Shown: one piece after another, positions 1 through 9,064 of the stretch
How the letters are laid out: the number at the start of each line of letters is the position of its first letter
Position numbering within the stretch: position 1 is the first letter of the stretch
Assembly (NCBI GenBank): GCA_022826345.1
Contig: JAJDVB010000167.1
Span: 17,252-81,251, forward strand
DNA length: 64,000 bases
Origin: Alphaproteobacteria bacterium
GTDB lineage: Bacteria; Pseudomonadota; Alphaproteobacteria; UBA828
Direction of reading: 5' to 3'
Position numbers and translations under genes: made by a program
The notes under the pieces: generated by a model
Told to the model about the DNA's origin: nothing
Seen by the model: the letters and a program-made list of their open reading frames with translations, nothing else
Database searches by the model: none

Positions 1-296
1 GAATGGTTCTTGAGATACATCGGCACGGCGCCGAGGATGGCGCCCTGCGGGGTCTTGAGGACGATGTGCCGGGGGTGCCAACCGGTCTCCGTCGTGCTCG
101 ATCCGCTCTCCTCCAACGCGGCGAGAAAGGCGTGGCGCACGAAGGGGTTGTCTGGCCCCGCGCAACGGTCCCAGACGGCCGCATCCACTTGCGTGATGGA
201 GCTTAGAACATGGGCTTCGACCGGCGCTTCTTCTGGCGCCGGGCCATCTTCGCCGGCCTCGGTCGCGTCGTCCGTTTCGTCGTGGCCGGCGGCCAT
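1..296 (-). CDS. DUF482 / FemAB-like GNAT acetyltransferase, N-terminal part
   Basis: Only the first about 98 codons lie in the window; the rest runs off the left edge. The visible protein has an acidic, low-complexity leader (residues 1-30). It then has a stretch containing the motifs NPFVRHAFLAALEESGS, TGWHPRHIVL and GAVPMYLKNH, which is how proteins of the DUF482 (PF04339) GNAT-superfamily group begin. Their substrate is not firmly known. The ATG begins two bases after the TGA of the upstream thiamine-diphosphate enzyme, so the two are probably co-transcribed and translationally coupled. Family assignment is from motif recognition only. Confidence 0.75.
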   Translation of the reverse strand, partial: MAAGHDETDDATEAGEDGPAPEEAPVEAHVLSSITQVDAAVWDRCAGPDNPFVRHAFLAALEESGSSTTETGWHPRHIVLKTPQGAILGAVPMYLKNH

Positions 297-298
297 GA

Positions 299-2026
299 TC
301 AGTGCATCTTGGCGCCCGAGGCCGCGAGGTCGCGTATGTCGGTCTTGAGATGGATCAGCGCGGGGCCGTCGGCGGCCAGCGCCCCCTCCAGGGCAGGCGC
401 GAAAGCCTCGGTGGTCTCGACCGTCCAGGCGTCCGCGCCCCAGGCGCGCGCGGCGGCCGCAAAATCGGGGCTGTTGAGGGCGACGCCGTAGGTCGCATCG
501 GCGCCGTAGCGGTTGTACTGGTGCATGGCGATGGTGCCGTAGATGCCGTTGTCGCAGACCAGCACGACGATCGGGAGCCGATTGCCGACCACCGTGATCA
601 GCTCTTGGCCGGTCATGCCGAAGCCGCCGTCGCCTGCGAGCGCCACGACCCGCTTGCCGGGCCTGGCGAGCTGGGCGCCGATGGCGCCGGGCACGCCGTA
701 GCCCATCGCGCCTACCGACGGCGCAGCCTGGGCCAGCGGATGCTCGTAGGGGAAGTGGCGCAGCAGCCAGGTGGAGAAGTTGCCCGCGTCGTTGACGATG
801 GTGGCGTCCTGCGGCACCCGGTCTGCGAGCGTCTGCACCACGGCGGCGAGATCGACGGTGCCGAGCGCCGGCCCGGCGGACTCCTGCCGGAACCCGTCGA
901 ACGCCGCGCGCTGCGTCGCGCGCCACGCGCTGCGGGGGGCAGGCGGTGCCTCCGGCGCTGCTGCGACGAGGCCCTCCAGCACCGGCGCGATATCGGCGCA
1001 GACCTGCAGGCCGGCCCCGGCGGCGGCCAGCGCGTCCGCGTCCGGATAGACGTGGACCACGAAGCGGGCCTCGTGGATCACACGGTCGTCGACCGTGGTG
1101 GCGAGGTCGAGCCGGGTGCCGAGCGCGAGCAATAGGTCCGCCTCGGCCAGCAGGGCCTCCTGATAGGGCGGGAGCGCGAGGCCGAGCGTCCCCAGATAGG
1201 CGGGGTGCGCGCACGGCACCACGCCCTGCTGGCGGAAGGAGCTGAACACGCCTACGCCATGGGCCTCAGCGAATGTGGCAAGCGCCTCGTTGGCGCCCTC
1301 GAAGCCCACCATCTCGCCCGCGATCGCGACAGGACGCTCGGCCTGCTCGATCCGCTCCGCGATGGCACGGATGTCGTCGGGTGAGGGCAGCACGGCGCGG
1401 CGCGGGCGGGGCTGCGGCACCGGTGTGTCGTCGGTCTCGCCTTCGGTCACGTCCTCCGGCAGCGCGACCGCGACCGGCCCCGGCCTGCCGTCCACGGCAA
1501 TGGCGAAGGCTTCAGCCGCCGCCGCCGCAACCTCGTGCGGCGTGTGGGGCTCGAACACCGCCTTGGTCATCGGCCCCAACATGCGGTGGTAATCGATCTC
1601 CTGAAATGACTCGCGGCCCCGCTGATCCGACGGGACCTGGCCGATGAAGAGCACAAGCGGCACCGAATCCTGGCGCGCGGTGTGGATGCCGATGGAGGCA
1701 TTGGTGGCGCCGGGCCCGCGGGTCACGAAGGCGACGCCCGGCTTGCGCGCGAGCCGGGCGTAGGCGCAGGCGGCGAAGGTGGCGCCTGACTCGTGGCGCG
1801 TGATGACGAAGCGGAGCCGGTCCTGCGCCGCCCGCAGCGCCTCCAGCACGGCGAGATAGCTCTCGCCCGGCACGCCGAATGCGGTATCGACGCCGTGTTC
1901 GAGAAGGGTCGCGACCAGCGCGTCGCCGCCGGTGTAGGCACGGTTCGCCAGGTTCTCCCGCTGCGCGGGGTCCGCGCCGGCCCACTGCCGACGTCTGGTC
2001 TTTCGCGCCTGGATCGTGCTCGCCAT
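299..2026 (-). CDS. Thiamine-diphosphate-dependent enzyme, acetolactate-synthase-like
   Basis: A 575-residue member of the ThDP-dependent decarboxylase/synthase family. The N-terminal Pyr domain carries the cofactor-activating glutamate (FGVPGESY, Glu about 55). The central domain is of the nucleotide-binding type. The C-terminal PP domain carries the diphosphate-binding GDGGFGMTGQE motif (from about residue 465) followed by a DNG. Length fits acetolactate synthase large subunits, benzaldehyde lyases and oxalyl-CoA decarboxylase relatives. No regulatory small-subunit gene is adjacent, so a catabolic carboligase or decarboxylase is as likely as biosynthesis. The start was chosen at an ATG preceded by GGAGGAGGG. 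A longer frame upstream would run into the divergent hydrolase gene and lacks family similarity. Confidence 0.85.
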   Translation of the reverse strand: MASTIQARKTRRRQWAGADPAQRENLANRAYTGGDALVATLLEHGVDTAFGVPGESYLAVLEALRAAQDRLRFVITRHESGATFAACAYARLARKPGVAFVTRGPGATNASIGIHTARQDSVPLVLFIGQVPSDQRGRESFQEIDYHRMLGPMTKAVFEPHTPHEVAAAAAEAFAIAVDGRPGPVAVALPEDVTEGETDDTPVPQPRPRRAVLPSPDDIRAIAERIEQAERPVAIAGEMVGFEGANEALATFAEAHGVGVFSSFRQQGVVPCAHPAYLGTLGLALPPYQEALLAEADLLLALGTRLDLATTVDDRVIHEARFVVHVYPDADALAAAGAGLQVCADIAPVLEGLVAAAPEAPPAPRSAWRATQRAAFDGFRQESAGPALGTVDLAAVVQTLADRVPQDATIVNDAGNFSTWLLRHFPYEHPLAQAAPSVGAMGYGVPGAIGAQLARPGKRVVALAGDGGFGMTGQELITVVGNRLPIVVLVCDNGIYGTIAMHQYNRYGADATYGVALNSPDFAAAARAWGADAWTVETTEAFAPALEGALAADGPALIHLKTDIRDLAASGAKMH

Positions 2027-2170
2027 GGCCCTCCTCCGCTGAAGCCGCGCGAGGATACAGGGAGCGGTCCGACGGAGAAAGCGAGGGGCCCTCTCCCGAT
2101 ACCACCTTGCGCCCAGCCCCTGCGCGCCCGACGATGTGCGCCCGCACACTGCAACGGAGGACGACGCGCC

Positions 2171-2935
2171 ATGGGACTCGCAAGACGTGACCTCCTCATC
2201 GGCCTCGCCGGGCTGCCGCTCGCAGCGGTTCTCGCCGACCGTCGGCTCGCCCGCGCCGCCGCTGAAAGCCTCGAGACCGTCACCATCACCACTGCAGGCG
2301 GCCGTTCCGTCTCGGCGGCGCTCGGCGCGCCCGCCGCGCTGCCGGCGCCGGCCGTCATGCTGGTGCACGAGTGGTGGGGGCTGAACGACCAGATCAAGTC
2401 GGTCGCCGCCGCGCTGGCGGATGCCGGTTATCTGGCGCTCGCTATCGACCTTTACGACGGCAACGTCACCGCCGATCCCGCCGTGGCGCGGGAGCTGGCG
2501 ACCGGGGTCAAGCCGAAGGCCGCCACTGATACCTGCGCCTCATGGATCGACTGGCTGCGGAACCACGAGAGCGGCAGCGGCAAGGTCGGCACCGTGGGCT
2601 GGTGCTTCGGTGGCCGCTGGTCGCTCAACGCCTCGCTTGCGGCGCCGGTCGACGCGACCATCGTTTACTACGGCAACGTGAAGAGGACGCGGGAGCAGCT
2701 CGCGGTGCTGGCTGGGCCGGTGCTGGGCCATTTCGCCACCCGCGACAGGTGGATCAACCAGGAGATGGTGGACGGCTTCGAGGCGGAGATGGCGGCGGCC
2801 GGCAAGAGCGCCGAGAACCACTGGTACGAGGCGGACCACGGCTTCGCCAACCCGACCAGCGCGCGCTACGACGAAGAGGACACCGCGCTCGCCTGGCGCC
2901 GGACTCTGGCTTTCTTCGAGGCCCACCTCATGTGA
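2171..2935 (+). CDS. Dienelactone hydrolase family protein, probably exported
   Basis: A 254-residue alpha/beta hydrolase. The first about 30 residues form a signal sequence with twin arginines (ARRDLLIGLAG), compatible with Tat export. The mature part has the dienelactone hydrolase signature: the nucleophile elbow GWCFGGRW with a cysteine nucleophile, HEWWGLNDQI near the N-terminus, and a C-terminal ADHGF giving the catalytic histidine. Family members hydrolyse dienelactones or other lactones and esters; the substrate here is unknown. A strong GGAGG lies about 10 bases before the ATG. The gene is divergent from the ThDP enzyme across 144 bases. A perfect hairpin follows the stop. Confidence 0.85.
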   Translation: MGLARRDLLIGLAGLPLAAVLADRRLARAAAESLETVTITTAGGRSVSAALGAPAALPAPAVMLVHEWWGLNDQIKSVAAALADAGYLALAIDLYDGNVTADPAVARELATGVKPKAATDTCASWIDWLRNHESGSGKVGTVGWCFGGRWSLNASLAAPVDATIVYYGNVKRTREQLAVLAGPVLGHFATRDRWINQEMVDGFEAEMAAAGKSAENHWYEADHGFANPTSARYDEEDTALAWRRTLAFFEAHLM

Positions 2936-2943
2936 GGGGAAGA

Positions 2944-2968
2944 GCGCGTCCGTTTTTGACGGACGCGC
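2944..2968 (+). terminator. Perfect 10-bp stem-loop after the dienelactone hydrolase gene
   Basis: GCGCGTCCGT and ACGGACGCGC form a perfect 10-bp stem around a TTTTG loop, 9 bases after the stop codon and between convergent genes. No run of T follows on either strand, so intrinsic termination is plausible but not textbook. Confidence 0.5.
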
Positions 2969-3053
2969 CACAGGCCGCGACCGCGGCCCGCCGCTCCTGC
3001 GGCGCCCTCGCGGAGGCGCCGGCTGTAGGCCGGCGGCCGTGAGCGAAAAGGGG

Positions 3054-4925
3054 CTAAGCGCTCCTGAGCCGCGGACGGGATTCGAAAGCGCGCTCGTCGC
3101 GCGGTTGCTCGTCGAAGAGCTCGGCGAGTTTTTCGGTCATCGTGCCGCCGAGCTGCTCTGCATCGGTCAGGGTGACGGCGCGGCGGTAGTAGCGCGTCAC
3201 GTCGTGTCCGATGCCGATGGCCAGCAACTGGACCGGCGAGAAGGTCTCGACCCAGTCGATGGCCGAGCGCAGGTGCCGCTCCAGATAGTTGCGCGCGTTG
3301 ACCGAGAGCGTGCTGTCGTCGACCGGCGCGCCGTCGGAGATCACCATCAGAATGCGCCGCTCCTCGGACCGGCCCAGCAGGCGCTCGTGGGCCCAGAGCA
3401 GCGCCTCGCCGTCGATATTCTCCTTGAGCAGACCCTCGCGCAGCATGAGGCCGAGGCTCTTGCGCGCCCGGCGCCAGGGCTCGTCGGCGTTCTTGTAGAT
3501 GATGTGGCGGAGGTCGTTGAGGCGCCCCGGATTACGCGAGCGCCCTTCGGCCAGCCAGCGCTCGCGTGACTGGCCGCCTTTCCAGGCGCGTGTGGTGAAG
3601 CCCAGGATCTCGACCTTCACGCCGCAGCGCTCCAGCGTCCGCGCCAGGATGTCGCCGCTCATGGCGGCGACCATGATCGGCCGCCCGCGCATGGAGCCCG
3701 AATTGTCGATGAGCAGCGTCACCACCGTATCCCGGAACGAGGTCTCCTTCTCCATCTTGTAGGAGAGCGGATGGAGCGGGTTGGTGACGACGCGGGAGAG
3801 CCGCGCGGTGTCCAGCAGGCCTTCCTCCAGGTCGAACTCCCAGGACCGCGTCTGGCGTGCGAGCAGGCGCCGCTGCAGCCGGTTGGCGAGCCGGCTGATG
3901 ACCCCGTGTAGCTGGGCGAGCTGCTGGTCGAGCTGGGTGCGCAAGCGGGCCAGCTCCTCGGCATCGCAAAGCTCCGAGGCGTTGACGACCTCGTCGAACT
4001 GCGTGGTGTACGCCTTGTAGGGTGGCTCCTTGGCGCCCGGTCCCCCTCCCGACTGCAGGCGCCGGCGGCCAGCCTCCTCGTCGTCCTCGCCCTCGCTCAT
4101 GGAGGCGTCAGCATCTTCGTCTGACGCCTCCTGCGCCTCGGCATCCGCGTCCGCGTCGACATCCGCCTCCCGGTCGCTGTCCGCATCCATCTCGTCGCCG
4201 CGCTCCGCATCGCCGGGCTGGCTCGCGTCGTCGTCGTCGGTCTGCTCGGGGCTCGACTGGTCCTCGGCGTCGTCCGGGTCTTCGGCGTCCTCGTCGGGCA
4301 GGTCCAGGTCCTTAATCAGGCGGCGGCAAAGCGTGGAGAATTGGTCTTGATCGTTGATTGCGCGCACGAGCTGCGCCGTGTGCCGCGCGCCCTTGGTCTC
4401 GAACCAGGGGCGCCAAAGGTCGGCCATGTGGCGCGCCGACTGCGGCAGGTGCCGGCCGGTGAGCTTCTCGCGCATGATCATGGCGAGCGCTTCGGCGACC
4501 GGCACCTCCTCGGGCGCCGTGCAGTGGTCGTAGCCCTTGCGCCGGCAACGCTGCTCCAGCGCGGAATCGAGGTTCGCCGCCACCCCGGCTAGTCGGCCGG
4601 CGCCCAGCGCCTCAACCCGTGTCTGCTCGATCGCATCGTAGATCGCGCGCGCCGTCTTGCCGCGCGGCTGCTCGCGCACGTGGGCGCCTTGATCGTGATA
4701 GCGCAGCCTGAGCGCCAGCGCATCGGCCGAGCCTCGCACCAGCTCCACGTCGAGCGCGTTGAGGTCCCGCGCTGGGAACGGCAGCTGAACCTGATCGCCC
4801 GCGACCTGCGGCTGATCCGCGCCGAAGGAGACCTGAAGCTCCTCGCCCGCATCGCCCGCGATGGCCCGCAACGCCGAGCCGACGGCGCGCTGGAAGGTCT
4901 CGACGGGGGATTCCTCCTGGGCCAC
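3054..4925 (-). CDS. cobT: Cobaltochelatase subunit CobT
   Basis: A 623-residue CobT homologue. In aerobic cobalamin synthesis CobT and CobS form the ATP-driven chaperone ring that works with CobN to insert Co(II) into hydrogenobyrinic acid a,c-diamide. Visible parts: an N-terminal CobT domain (1-210), a very acidic Asp/Glu/Ser linker (about 210-290), and a C-terminal von Willebrand A domain with a MIDAS motif DNSGSM (Asp about 407) and a later SDGAP. The start is GTG, 15 bases after the cobS stop. cobN is not in the window. CobS/CobT pairs are widespread in alphaproteobacteria, so the role is likely but rests on family knowledge. Confidence 0.93.
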   Translation of the reverse strand: MAQEESPVETFQRAVGSALRAIAGDAGEELQVSFGADQPQVAGDQVQLPFPARDLNALDVELVRGSADALALRLRYHDQGAHVREQPRGKTARAIYDAIEQTRVEALGAGRLAGVAANLDSALEQRCRRKGYDHCTAPEEVPVAEALAMIMREKLTGRHLPQSARHMADLWRPWFETKGARHTAQLVRAINDQDQFSTLCRRLIKDLDLPDEDAEDPDDAEDQSSPEQTDDDDASQPGDAERGDEMDADSDREADVDADADAEAQEASDEDADASMSEGEDDEEAGRRRLQSGGGPGAKEPPYKAYTTQFDEVVNASELCDAEELARLRTQLDQQLAQLHGVISRLANRLQRRLLARQTRSWEFDLEEGLLDTARLSRVVTNPLHPLSYKMEKETSFRDTVVTLLIDNSGSMRGRPIMVAAMSGDILARTLERCGVKVEILGFTTRAWKGGQSRERWLAEGRSRNPGRLNDLRHIIYKNADEPWRRARKSLGLMLREGLLKENIDGEALLWAHERLLGRSEERRILMVISDGAPVDDSTLSVNARNYLERHLRSAIDWVETFSPVQLLAIGIGHDVTRYYRRAVTLTDAEQLGGTMTEKLAELFDEQPRDERAFESRPRLRSA

Positions 4926-4940
4926 GCGGCGTGCTCCGGC

Positions 4941-5942
4941 TCAGGCGGTCGGCTGCAGCGGCGCCGACGATTCGGGAAGCTCCATGCCGAGGCAGCGCTG
5001 GAAGTACTCAGCGATGATCGGCCGCTCCATCTCGTCGCACTTGTTCACGAAAGTCGTGCGGAAGGCGTAGCCCACGTCGCCGAAGATCTCGGCGTTCTCG
5101 GCCCAGTGGATGACCGTGCGCGGCGACATGACGGTGGAGACGTCGCCGGCCATAAAGCCTGAGCGAGAGAGCGCCGCCACCTCGACCATCGCGTGAATCA
5201 GCTTGAGCTTCTCCTCCTTTTCATAAGAAGGCACCTTCGACAGCACGATCTTCACCTCGTCGTCGTGGGGGAGGTAGTTCAGCGTCGCGACAAGGTTCCA
5301 GCGGTCCATTTGGCCCTGGTTGATCTGCTGCGTGCCGTGATAGAGGCCCGTCGTATCGCCGAGGCCGACGGTATTGGTGGTAGAGAAGATGCGGAAGGCG
5401 GGGTGCGGCCGCACCACCCGATTCTGATCGAGCAGGGTGAGCTTGCCGTCGACCTCGAGGATGCGCTGGATCACGAACATTACGTCCGGCCGGCCGGCAT
5501 CATACTCGTCGAAGACCAGCGCCGTCGGGTGCTGCAGCGCCCAGGGCAGCAGGCCTTCGCGAAACTCGGTCACCTGCACGCCGTCGCGAATCACGATAGC
5601 GTCCTTGCCGATCAGGTCGATGCGGCTGATGTGGCTGTCGAGGTTGATGCGAATGCAGGGCCAGTTGAGGCGCGCTGCCACCTGCTCTATGTGGGTGGAC
5701 TTTCCGGTACCGTGATAGCCCTGGATCATCACCCGGCGGTTGTGCGCGAAGCCCGCGAGAATGGTCAGTGTGGTGTCGCGGTCGAAGTGATACGCGGTGT
5801 CGATGTCCGGCACATGGTCCGTGGGCTCCGAAAACGCCGGCACTTCCATGTCGGTGTCGATGCCGAAGGTCTGGCTGACGGAAACCTGGATATCCGGCAC
5901 TCCGTCATTGGTGACAGCCGCCCCTGCCTCGCTAGTTTGCAT
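4941..5942 (-). CDS. cobS: Cobaltochelatase AAA+ subunit CobS
   Basis: A 333-residue MoxR-type AAA+ ATPase. The Walker A motif is GYHGTGKST (residues 75-83), Walker B is LVFDEYDAG (about 145) and sensor 1 lies in FRIFSTTNTVGLGDT. The sequence matches CobS along its length, including the conserved N-terminal region ahead of the P-loop. CobS hexamers bind CobT and power metal insertion by CobN. The gene sits directly upstream of cobT and downstream of the J-domain gene, in the same orientation. A GC-rich hairpin separates it from the J-domain gene. Confidence 0.95.
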   Translation of the reverse strand: MQTSEAGAAVTNDGVPDIQVSVSQTFGIDTDMEVPAFSEPTDHVPDIDTAYHFDRDTTLTILAGFAHNRRVMIQGYHGTGKSTHIEQVAARLNWPCIRINLDSHISRIDLIGKDAIVIRDGVQVTEFREGLLPWALQHPTALVFDEYDAGRPDVMFVIQRILEVDGKLTLLDQNRVVRPHPAFRIFSTTNTVGLGDTTGLYHGTQQINQGQMDRWNLVATLNYLPHDDEVKIVLSKVPSYEKEEKLKLIHAMVEVAALSRSGFMAGDVSTVMSPRTVIHWAENAEIFGDVGYAFRTTFVNKCDEMERPIIAEYFQRCLGMELPESSAPLQPTA

Positions 5943-5967
5943 TGCGCGCTTCCCTCCGCACGAATAA

Positions 5968-5984
5968 GGCCGCCATCGGCGGCC
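5968..5984 (-). terminator. GC-rich hairpin between the J-domain gene and cobS
   Basis: GGCCGCC, a three-base loop and GGCGGCC form a 7-bp perfect stem. Read on the minus strand it is followed by TTATTC. It could be a partial terminator or attenuator between the J-domain gene and cobS, but the T tract is short. Confidence 0.35.
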
Positions 5985-6018
5985 GCTCCTGCGCCAGTCC
6001 GATCGACAATGCCTTCGT

Positions 6019-6600
6019 CTATGAGCACTCCTTCTTCAGGTAGTTATAGGCGTGATTGATGTGTTTCAAAAGCTCCTCTGATTCGCGCGAGCCCCCGTTT
6101 GCATCGGGGTGGTGCCGCTTGACCAGCGACTTGTAGCGCCGCTTGAGCGCATCGAGGTCGAAGGGCGGCGTGAGGTCGAAGAGGGCCAGCGCTTCGAGCC
6201 TGGCCTCGGAGATCGTTTCCGTGCCAGTCCGCCTTTTTCCGTTTGGGGCTTCCTCGCCGTTGAACCACTCGCGGGAGAAGGCGCGGAACGCCGCCTCTAG
6301 GTCTTCCCTCCGGCGACTGCCGGGGCCCTCGCAGAACGGCCAGGTAGGGCGGTGTCCGGTCACGTCGTCGTGTTGAAAACGCTCGATGTCGTGCTGGCTC
6401 CAGCCCGCAAAGAAGTTCCACGAGCGGTTGTAGTCGCGCACATGGTCGAGGCAAAACCAGCGCCAGGAGCGGAGGTCATTGGGCGCCCGCGGGGCGCGGT
6501 GGTCGGCGTCACGGTCGCAGTCGGGATGCTCGCACACGCGAACCGGCGGCTCCTCCGCCTCGCGGTGCGTTCCCTTTTCCGCTGCATGGCGCCATTCCAT
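6019..6600 (-). CDS. J-domain protein with N-terminal zinc-finger-like motif
   Basis: About 193 residues. The N-terminal half has a Cys/His set that looks metal-binding (Cys23-X4-Cys28 and Cys50-X2-His53 in FCLDHVRDYN), followed by the conserved VTGHRPTW stretch. The C-terminal about 55 residues are a DnaJ J-domain with the HPD tripeptide at 164-166, needed in the family to stimulate DnaK ATPase. This architecture beside cobS-cobT is a familiar alphaproteobacterial arrangement; a chaperone role for the chelatase is possible but unproven. The ATG at 6600 was chosen because the frame upstream runs into the GMC gene; an exact start is uncertain. Confidence 0.85.
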   Translation of the reverse strand: MEWRHAAEKGTHREAEEPPVRVCEHPDCDRDADHRAPRAPNDLRSWRWFCLDHVRDYNRSWNFFAGWSQHDIERFQHDDVTGHRPTWPFCEGPGSRRREDLEAAFRAFSREWFNGEEAPNGKRRTGTETISEARLEALALFDLTPPFDLDALKRRYKSLVKRHHPDANGGSRESEELLKHINHAYNYLKKECS

Positions 6601-6695
6601 GAGCGCACTATGCCGCTCCGCCCAGAACGGAGCAAGGCGGCCAGCAGAGACAAATCTATGACAAATCTTGCCGAACGGAGGGTTGGTCGGCCGCT

Positions 6696-8306
6696 TTAAT
6701 TGTGGTCGCGACGGATCATGTCGGCCGCCTTCTCGCCGATCATGATGGTCGGCGCGTTGGTGTTGCCGGAAGGGATAGCCGGCATGATCGAGGCGTCGGC
6801 GACGCGGAGGCCCGCGATCCCGTGGACCCGAAGGCGCTCGTCGACGACGCTTATCGCGTCGCTCCCCATCTTGCAGGTGCCGACCGGGTGATACACCGTG
6901 CTCGCCGTCTCTCGTACGTATTGGGCCAACGCTTCGTCGCTCTCGACATCCGGGCCCGGCCGCTGCTCGGAGACGACGCACGACGCGATAGGCTCCGTCC
7001 CCAGGATGCGCCGCAGGATGCGCAGGCCACGCACCAGGCTCATCACGTCCTCATCGTGCGCGAGGTAGTTGGGCTGGATCGCCACCCGGCGCGCGCCATT
7101 GCCGTCCTGCATCAACGTCACCCGGCCACGGCTCTTGGGCCGGGTGGCGCAGACCGAGCTTGTGCCGCCAGGGTAGGGGTGGGGACGCCAGCCGCCGTCC
7201 GGCAGCAGGTCGAAGCTGAGCGGGCGGAAGGTGATCTCGATATCCGGCCGCCCGCCCTGCTCCCTGGAATCGAGAAAGCCGCAGACCTCGCATGAGGTGA
7301 GCGACAGTGCGCCGGTGCGGAAGAGGCCGTAGCGCAGCACCTCTGCCGCGAGCCGCGGGCGGCTACGCAGCAGTCGGTTGAGGGTCGGTACCCCTTTCTT
7401 CAGCCGGGGTTGGACAAAGACGAACAGGTGGTCGTGGAGATTCTCGCCCACCCCCGGCAGGTGGTGGACCGGCGCGATGCCGAGCGCCTTGAGCTGGTCT
7501 GCATCGCCGATCCCCGATTGCAGCAGTATCTGGGGCGAGGCCACGGCGCCCGCACTGAGCACGACCTCGCGCTCCGCGCGTGCGGTGACGGTGCCGCCGG
7601 ACTTGTCGGTATAGACGACGCCGGTGGCGACGCCGTCTTCGACGACGATGCGGTCCACCAGCGCCTCGGTCACTATGCGCAGGTTTTTGCGCGCTGCTGC
7701 CGGCCGCAGATAGCCTACGGCCGTGGTCATGCGCCTGCCGTTCCTGATCGTGCCCTGAACGAGCGCGATGCCATGCTGATCGCCGGTGTTGAGATCGTCG
7801 AGGCGGGGAATGCCGCTCCGCACCGCGGCGTCGAGAAAGAGCCGGGAGACCGGGCTACTCGGCCGCGTGTCGCTCACCCCGATAGGGCCGCCGACGCCGT
7901 GGCTCTCGTCCTCCCCGTGCTGCTGATCCTCGGCCTTGCGGAAGTAGGGCAGCACATTCTCCCAGCCCCAGCCCGCGTTGCCGGCATCGCGCCAGGCGTC
8001 GTAGTCCTCAGCTTGGCCACGGATGTAGAGCATGCCGTTGATCGCACTGGAGCCGCCGAGCACCTTGCCGGAGGGGAAGGGCATGCGCCGGCCGCCGAGG
8101 CCGGGCACCGGCTCGGACTGCCGCCGCCAGTTGAGCGTCGGGTGGGTGAGCAGGCGGGTGAAACCGGCCGGTATGTGGATAAACGGGTTGGTGTCCTTCG
8201 GCCCCGCTTCGAGCAGGAGCACGCGGTTACGCGGATCCTCCGCGAGGCGGGCTGCGACGGCCGCTCCGCCTGAGCCCGAGCCGATGACGATGTAGTCCGC
8301 CTGCAT
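6696..8306 (-). CDS. GMC-family FAD-dependent oxidoreductase (choline dehydrogenase type)
   Basis: A 536-residue glucose-methanol-choline oxidoreductase. The N-terminal Rossmann motif is DYIVIGSGSGGAAVAARL with LLLEAG. Next comes the GMC signature GKVLGGSSAINGM and the ASPQILLQSGIG second signature. The C-terminal catalytic region is TVYHPVGTCKMG, where His serves as the base. Members oxidise primary alcohols such as choline or polyols. The order behind P450, RraA-like and haloacid dehalogenase genes on the same strand suggests a catabolic unit with an alcohol intermediate. The ATG at 8306 leaves 26 bases after the dehalogenase stop. Confidence 0.88.
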   Translation of the reverse strand: MQADYIVIGSGSGGAAVAARLAEDPRNRVLLLEAGPKDTNPFIHIPAGFTRLLTHPTLNWRRQSEPVPGLGGRRMPFPSGKVLGGSSAINGMLYIRGQAEDYDAWRDAGNAGWGWENVLPYFRKAEDQQHGEDESHGVGGPIGVSDTRPSSPVSRLFLDAAVRSGIPRLDDLNTGDQHGIALVQGTIRNGRRMTTAVGYLRPAAARKNLRIVTEALVDRIVVEDGVATGVVYTDKSGGTVTARAEREVVLSAGAVASPQILLQSGIGDADQLKALGIAPVHHLPGVGENLHDHLFVFVQPRLKKGVPTLNRLLRSRPRLAAEVLRYGLFRTGALSLTSCEVCGFLDSREQGGRPDIEITFRPLSFDLLPDGGWRPHPYPGGTSSVCATRPKSRGRVTLMQDGNGARRVAIQPNYLAHDEDVMSLVRGLRILRRILGTEPIASCVVSEQRPGPDVESDEALAQYVRETASTVYHPVGTCKMGSDAISVVDERLRVHGIAGLRVADASIMPAIPSGNTNAPTIMIGEKAADMIRRDHN

Positions 8307-8332
8307 TCCGCCGCTGCTTTGCGTTCGCTGCG

Positions 8333-9064
8333 TCAAGCGAGCGCCGCCGCGAGGTCTGTGACGTTCTCGACGATGATGTCTGGGCTGTGCGGGGTTTCGC
8401 CGAAAGGTCGGCTTCGGCGGTCGATGAAGACCGTGCGCATGCCATAGGCCTTGGCGCCGATGCAATCGAAGGCGTGATTGGCCACCAGCGCGCAGGCCGT
8501 GCGGTCGACGCCGATGATCTCCGCGGCCTTGGCATAGGTCCGCCAATGGGGCTTGAAGGCGCCGGCTTCCTGCACCGAGACTACATGGTCGAAGGGGATG
8601 CCGACGTGCGGCAACGCGGCCTCCAGCATGTCGCGATCGCCGTTGGAGAGGATGGCGAGGACGTAGCCTGCAGCGCGCAGCCTCTCCAGCGCGGCCGGCA
8701 CTTCGGGGAAGGGCTTGAGCGTCTCGATCTCGCTCACCAGCCGAATGACCTCCTCCTGCGTGTAGGGGAAACCGCAGCGGTTTATCACGTAGGCGAGCGC
8801 CCGGTGGCTGATCTCACGATAGGAGGTGTGGCCCCGGTCGCAGAGAGAGTCGATCATCGAGTTCTCGAAATGGGTGCGGCGCCACCAAGTGACGAAGCGG
8901 TGCGGCGCGCCGTCCCAGCCCTTCTCCTGGAGGTAGGGGGTCGCGGCCTCGGTAAGCCCGGCCTGCATGTCGACGACCGTGCCATAGAGGTCGAAGACCA
9001 AAACCTTCGTCCCGCGCCTGAGGATCGCCGCCCGCTCCCGGACGGCACCGGGGTCAGTCGACAA
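8333..9064 (-). CDS. Haloacid dehalogenase, type II (HAD superfamily)
   Basis: A 243-residue HAD hydrolase. Motif I is VFDLYGT with the nucleophile Asp about 25, motif II is LSNGD, the lysine motif is GAFKPHW, and the motif III region is ANHAFDCIGAKAYGM. This set is typical of type II (S)-2-haloacid dehalogenases, though many members act on other substrates. The start appears to be TTG at 9064, overlapping the end of the RraA-like gene by 11 bases; no ATG or GTG gives a better N-terminus, so translational coupling is likely. Confidence 0.85.
   Translation of the reverse strand: MSTDPGAVRERAAILRRGTKVLVFDLYGTVVDMQAGLTEAATPYLQEKGWDGAPHRFVTWWRRTHFENSMIDSLCDRGHTSYREISHRALAYVINRCGFPYTQEEVIRLVSEIETLKPFPEVPAALERLRAAGYVLAILSNGDRDMLEAALPHVGIPFDHVVSVQEAGAFKPHWRTYAKAAEIIGVDRTACALVANHAFDCIGAKAYGMRTVFIDRRSRPFGETPHSPDIIVENVTDLAAALA

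Noticed and set aside
299..2368. Longer 689-codon form of the thiamine-diphosphate enzyme
   Set aside because: The extra 114 codons overlap the divergent hydrolase gene and are Arg-rich junk; the ATG at 2026 has a strong Shine-Dalgarno.
4030..4350. Ser-rich plus-strand frames opposite the cobT acidic linker
   Set aside because: Simple reverse complement of Asp/Glu codons gives Ser-rich shadows; no independent support.
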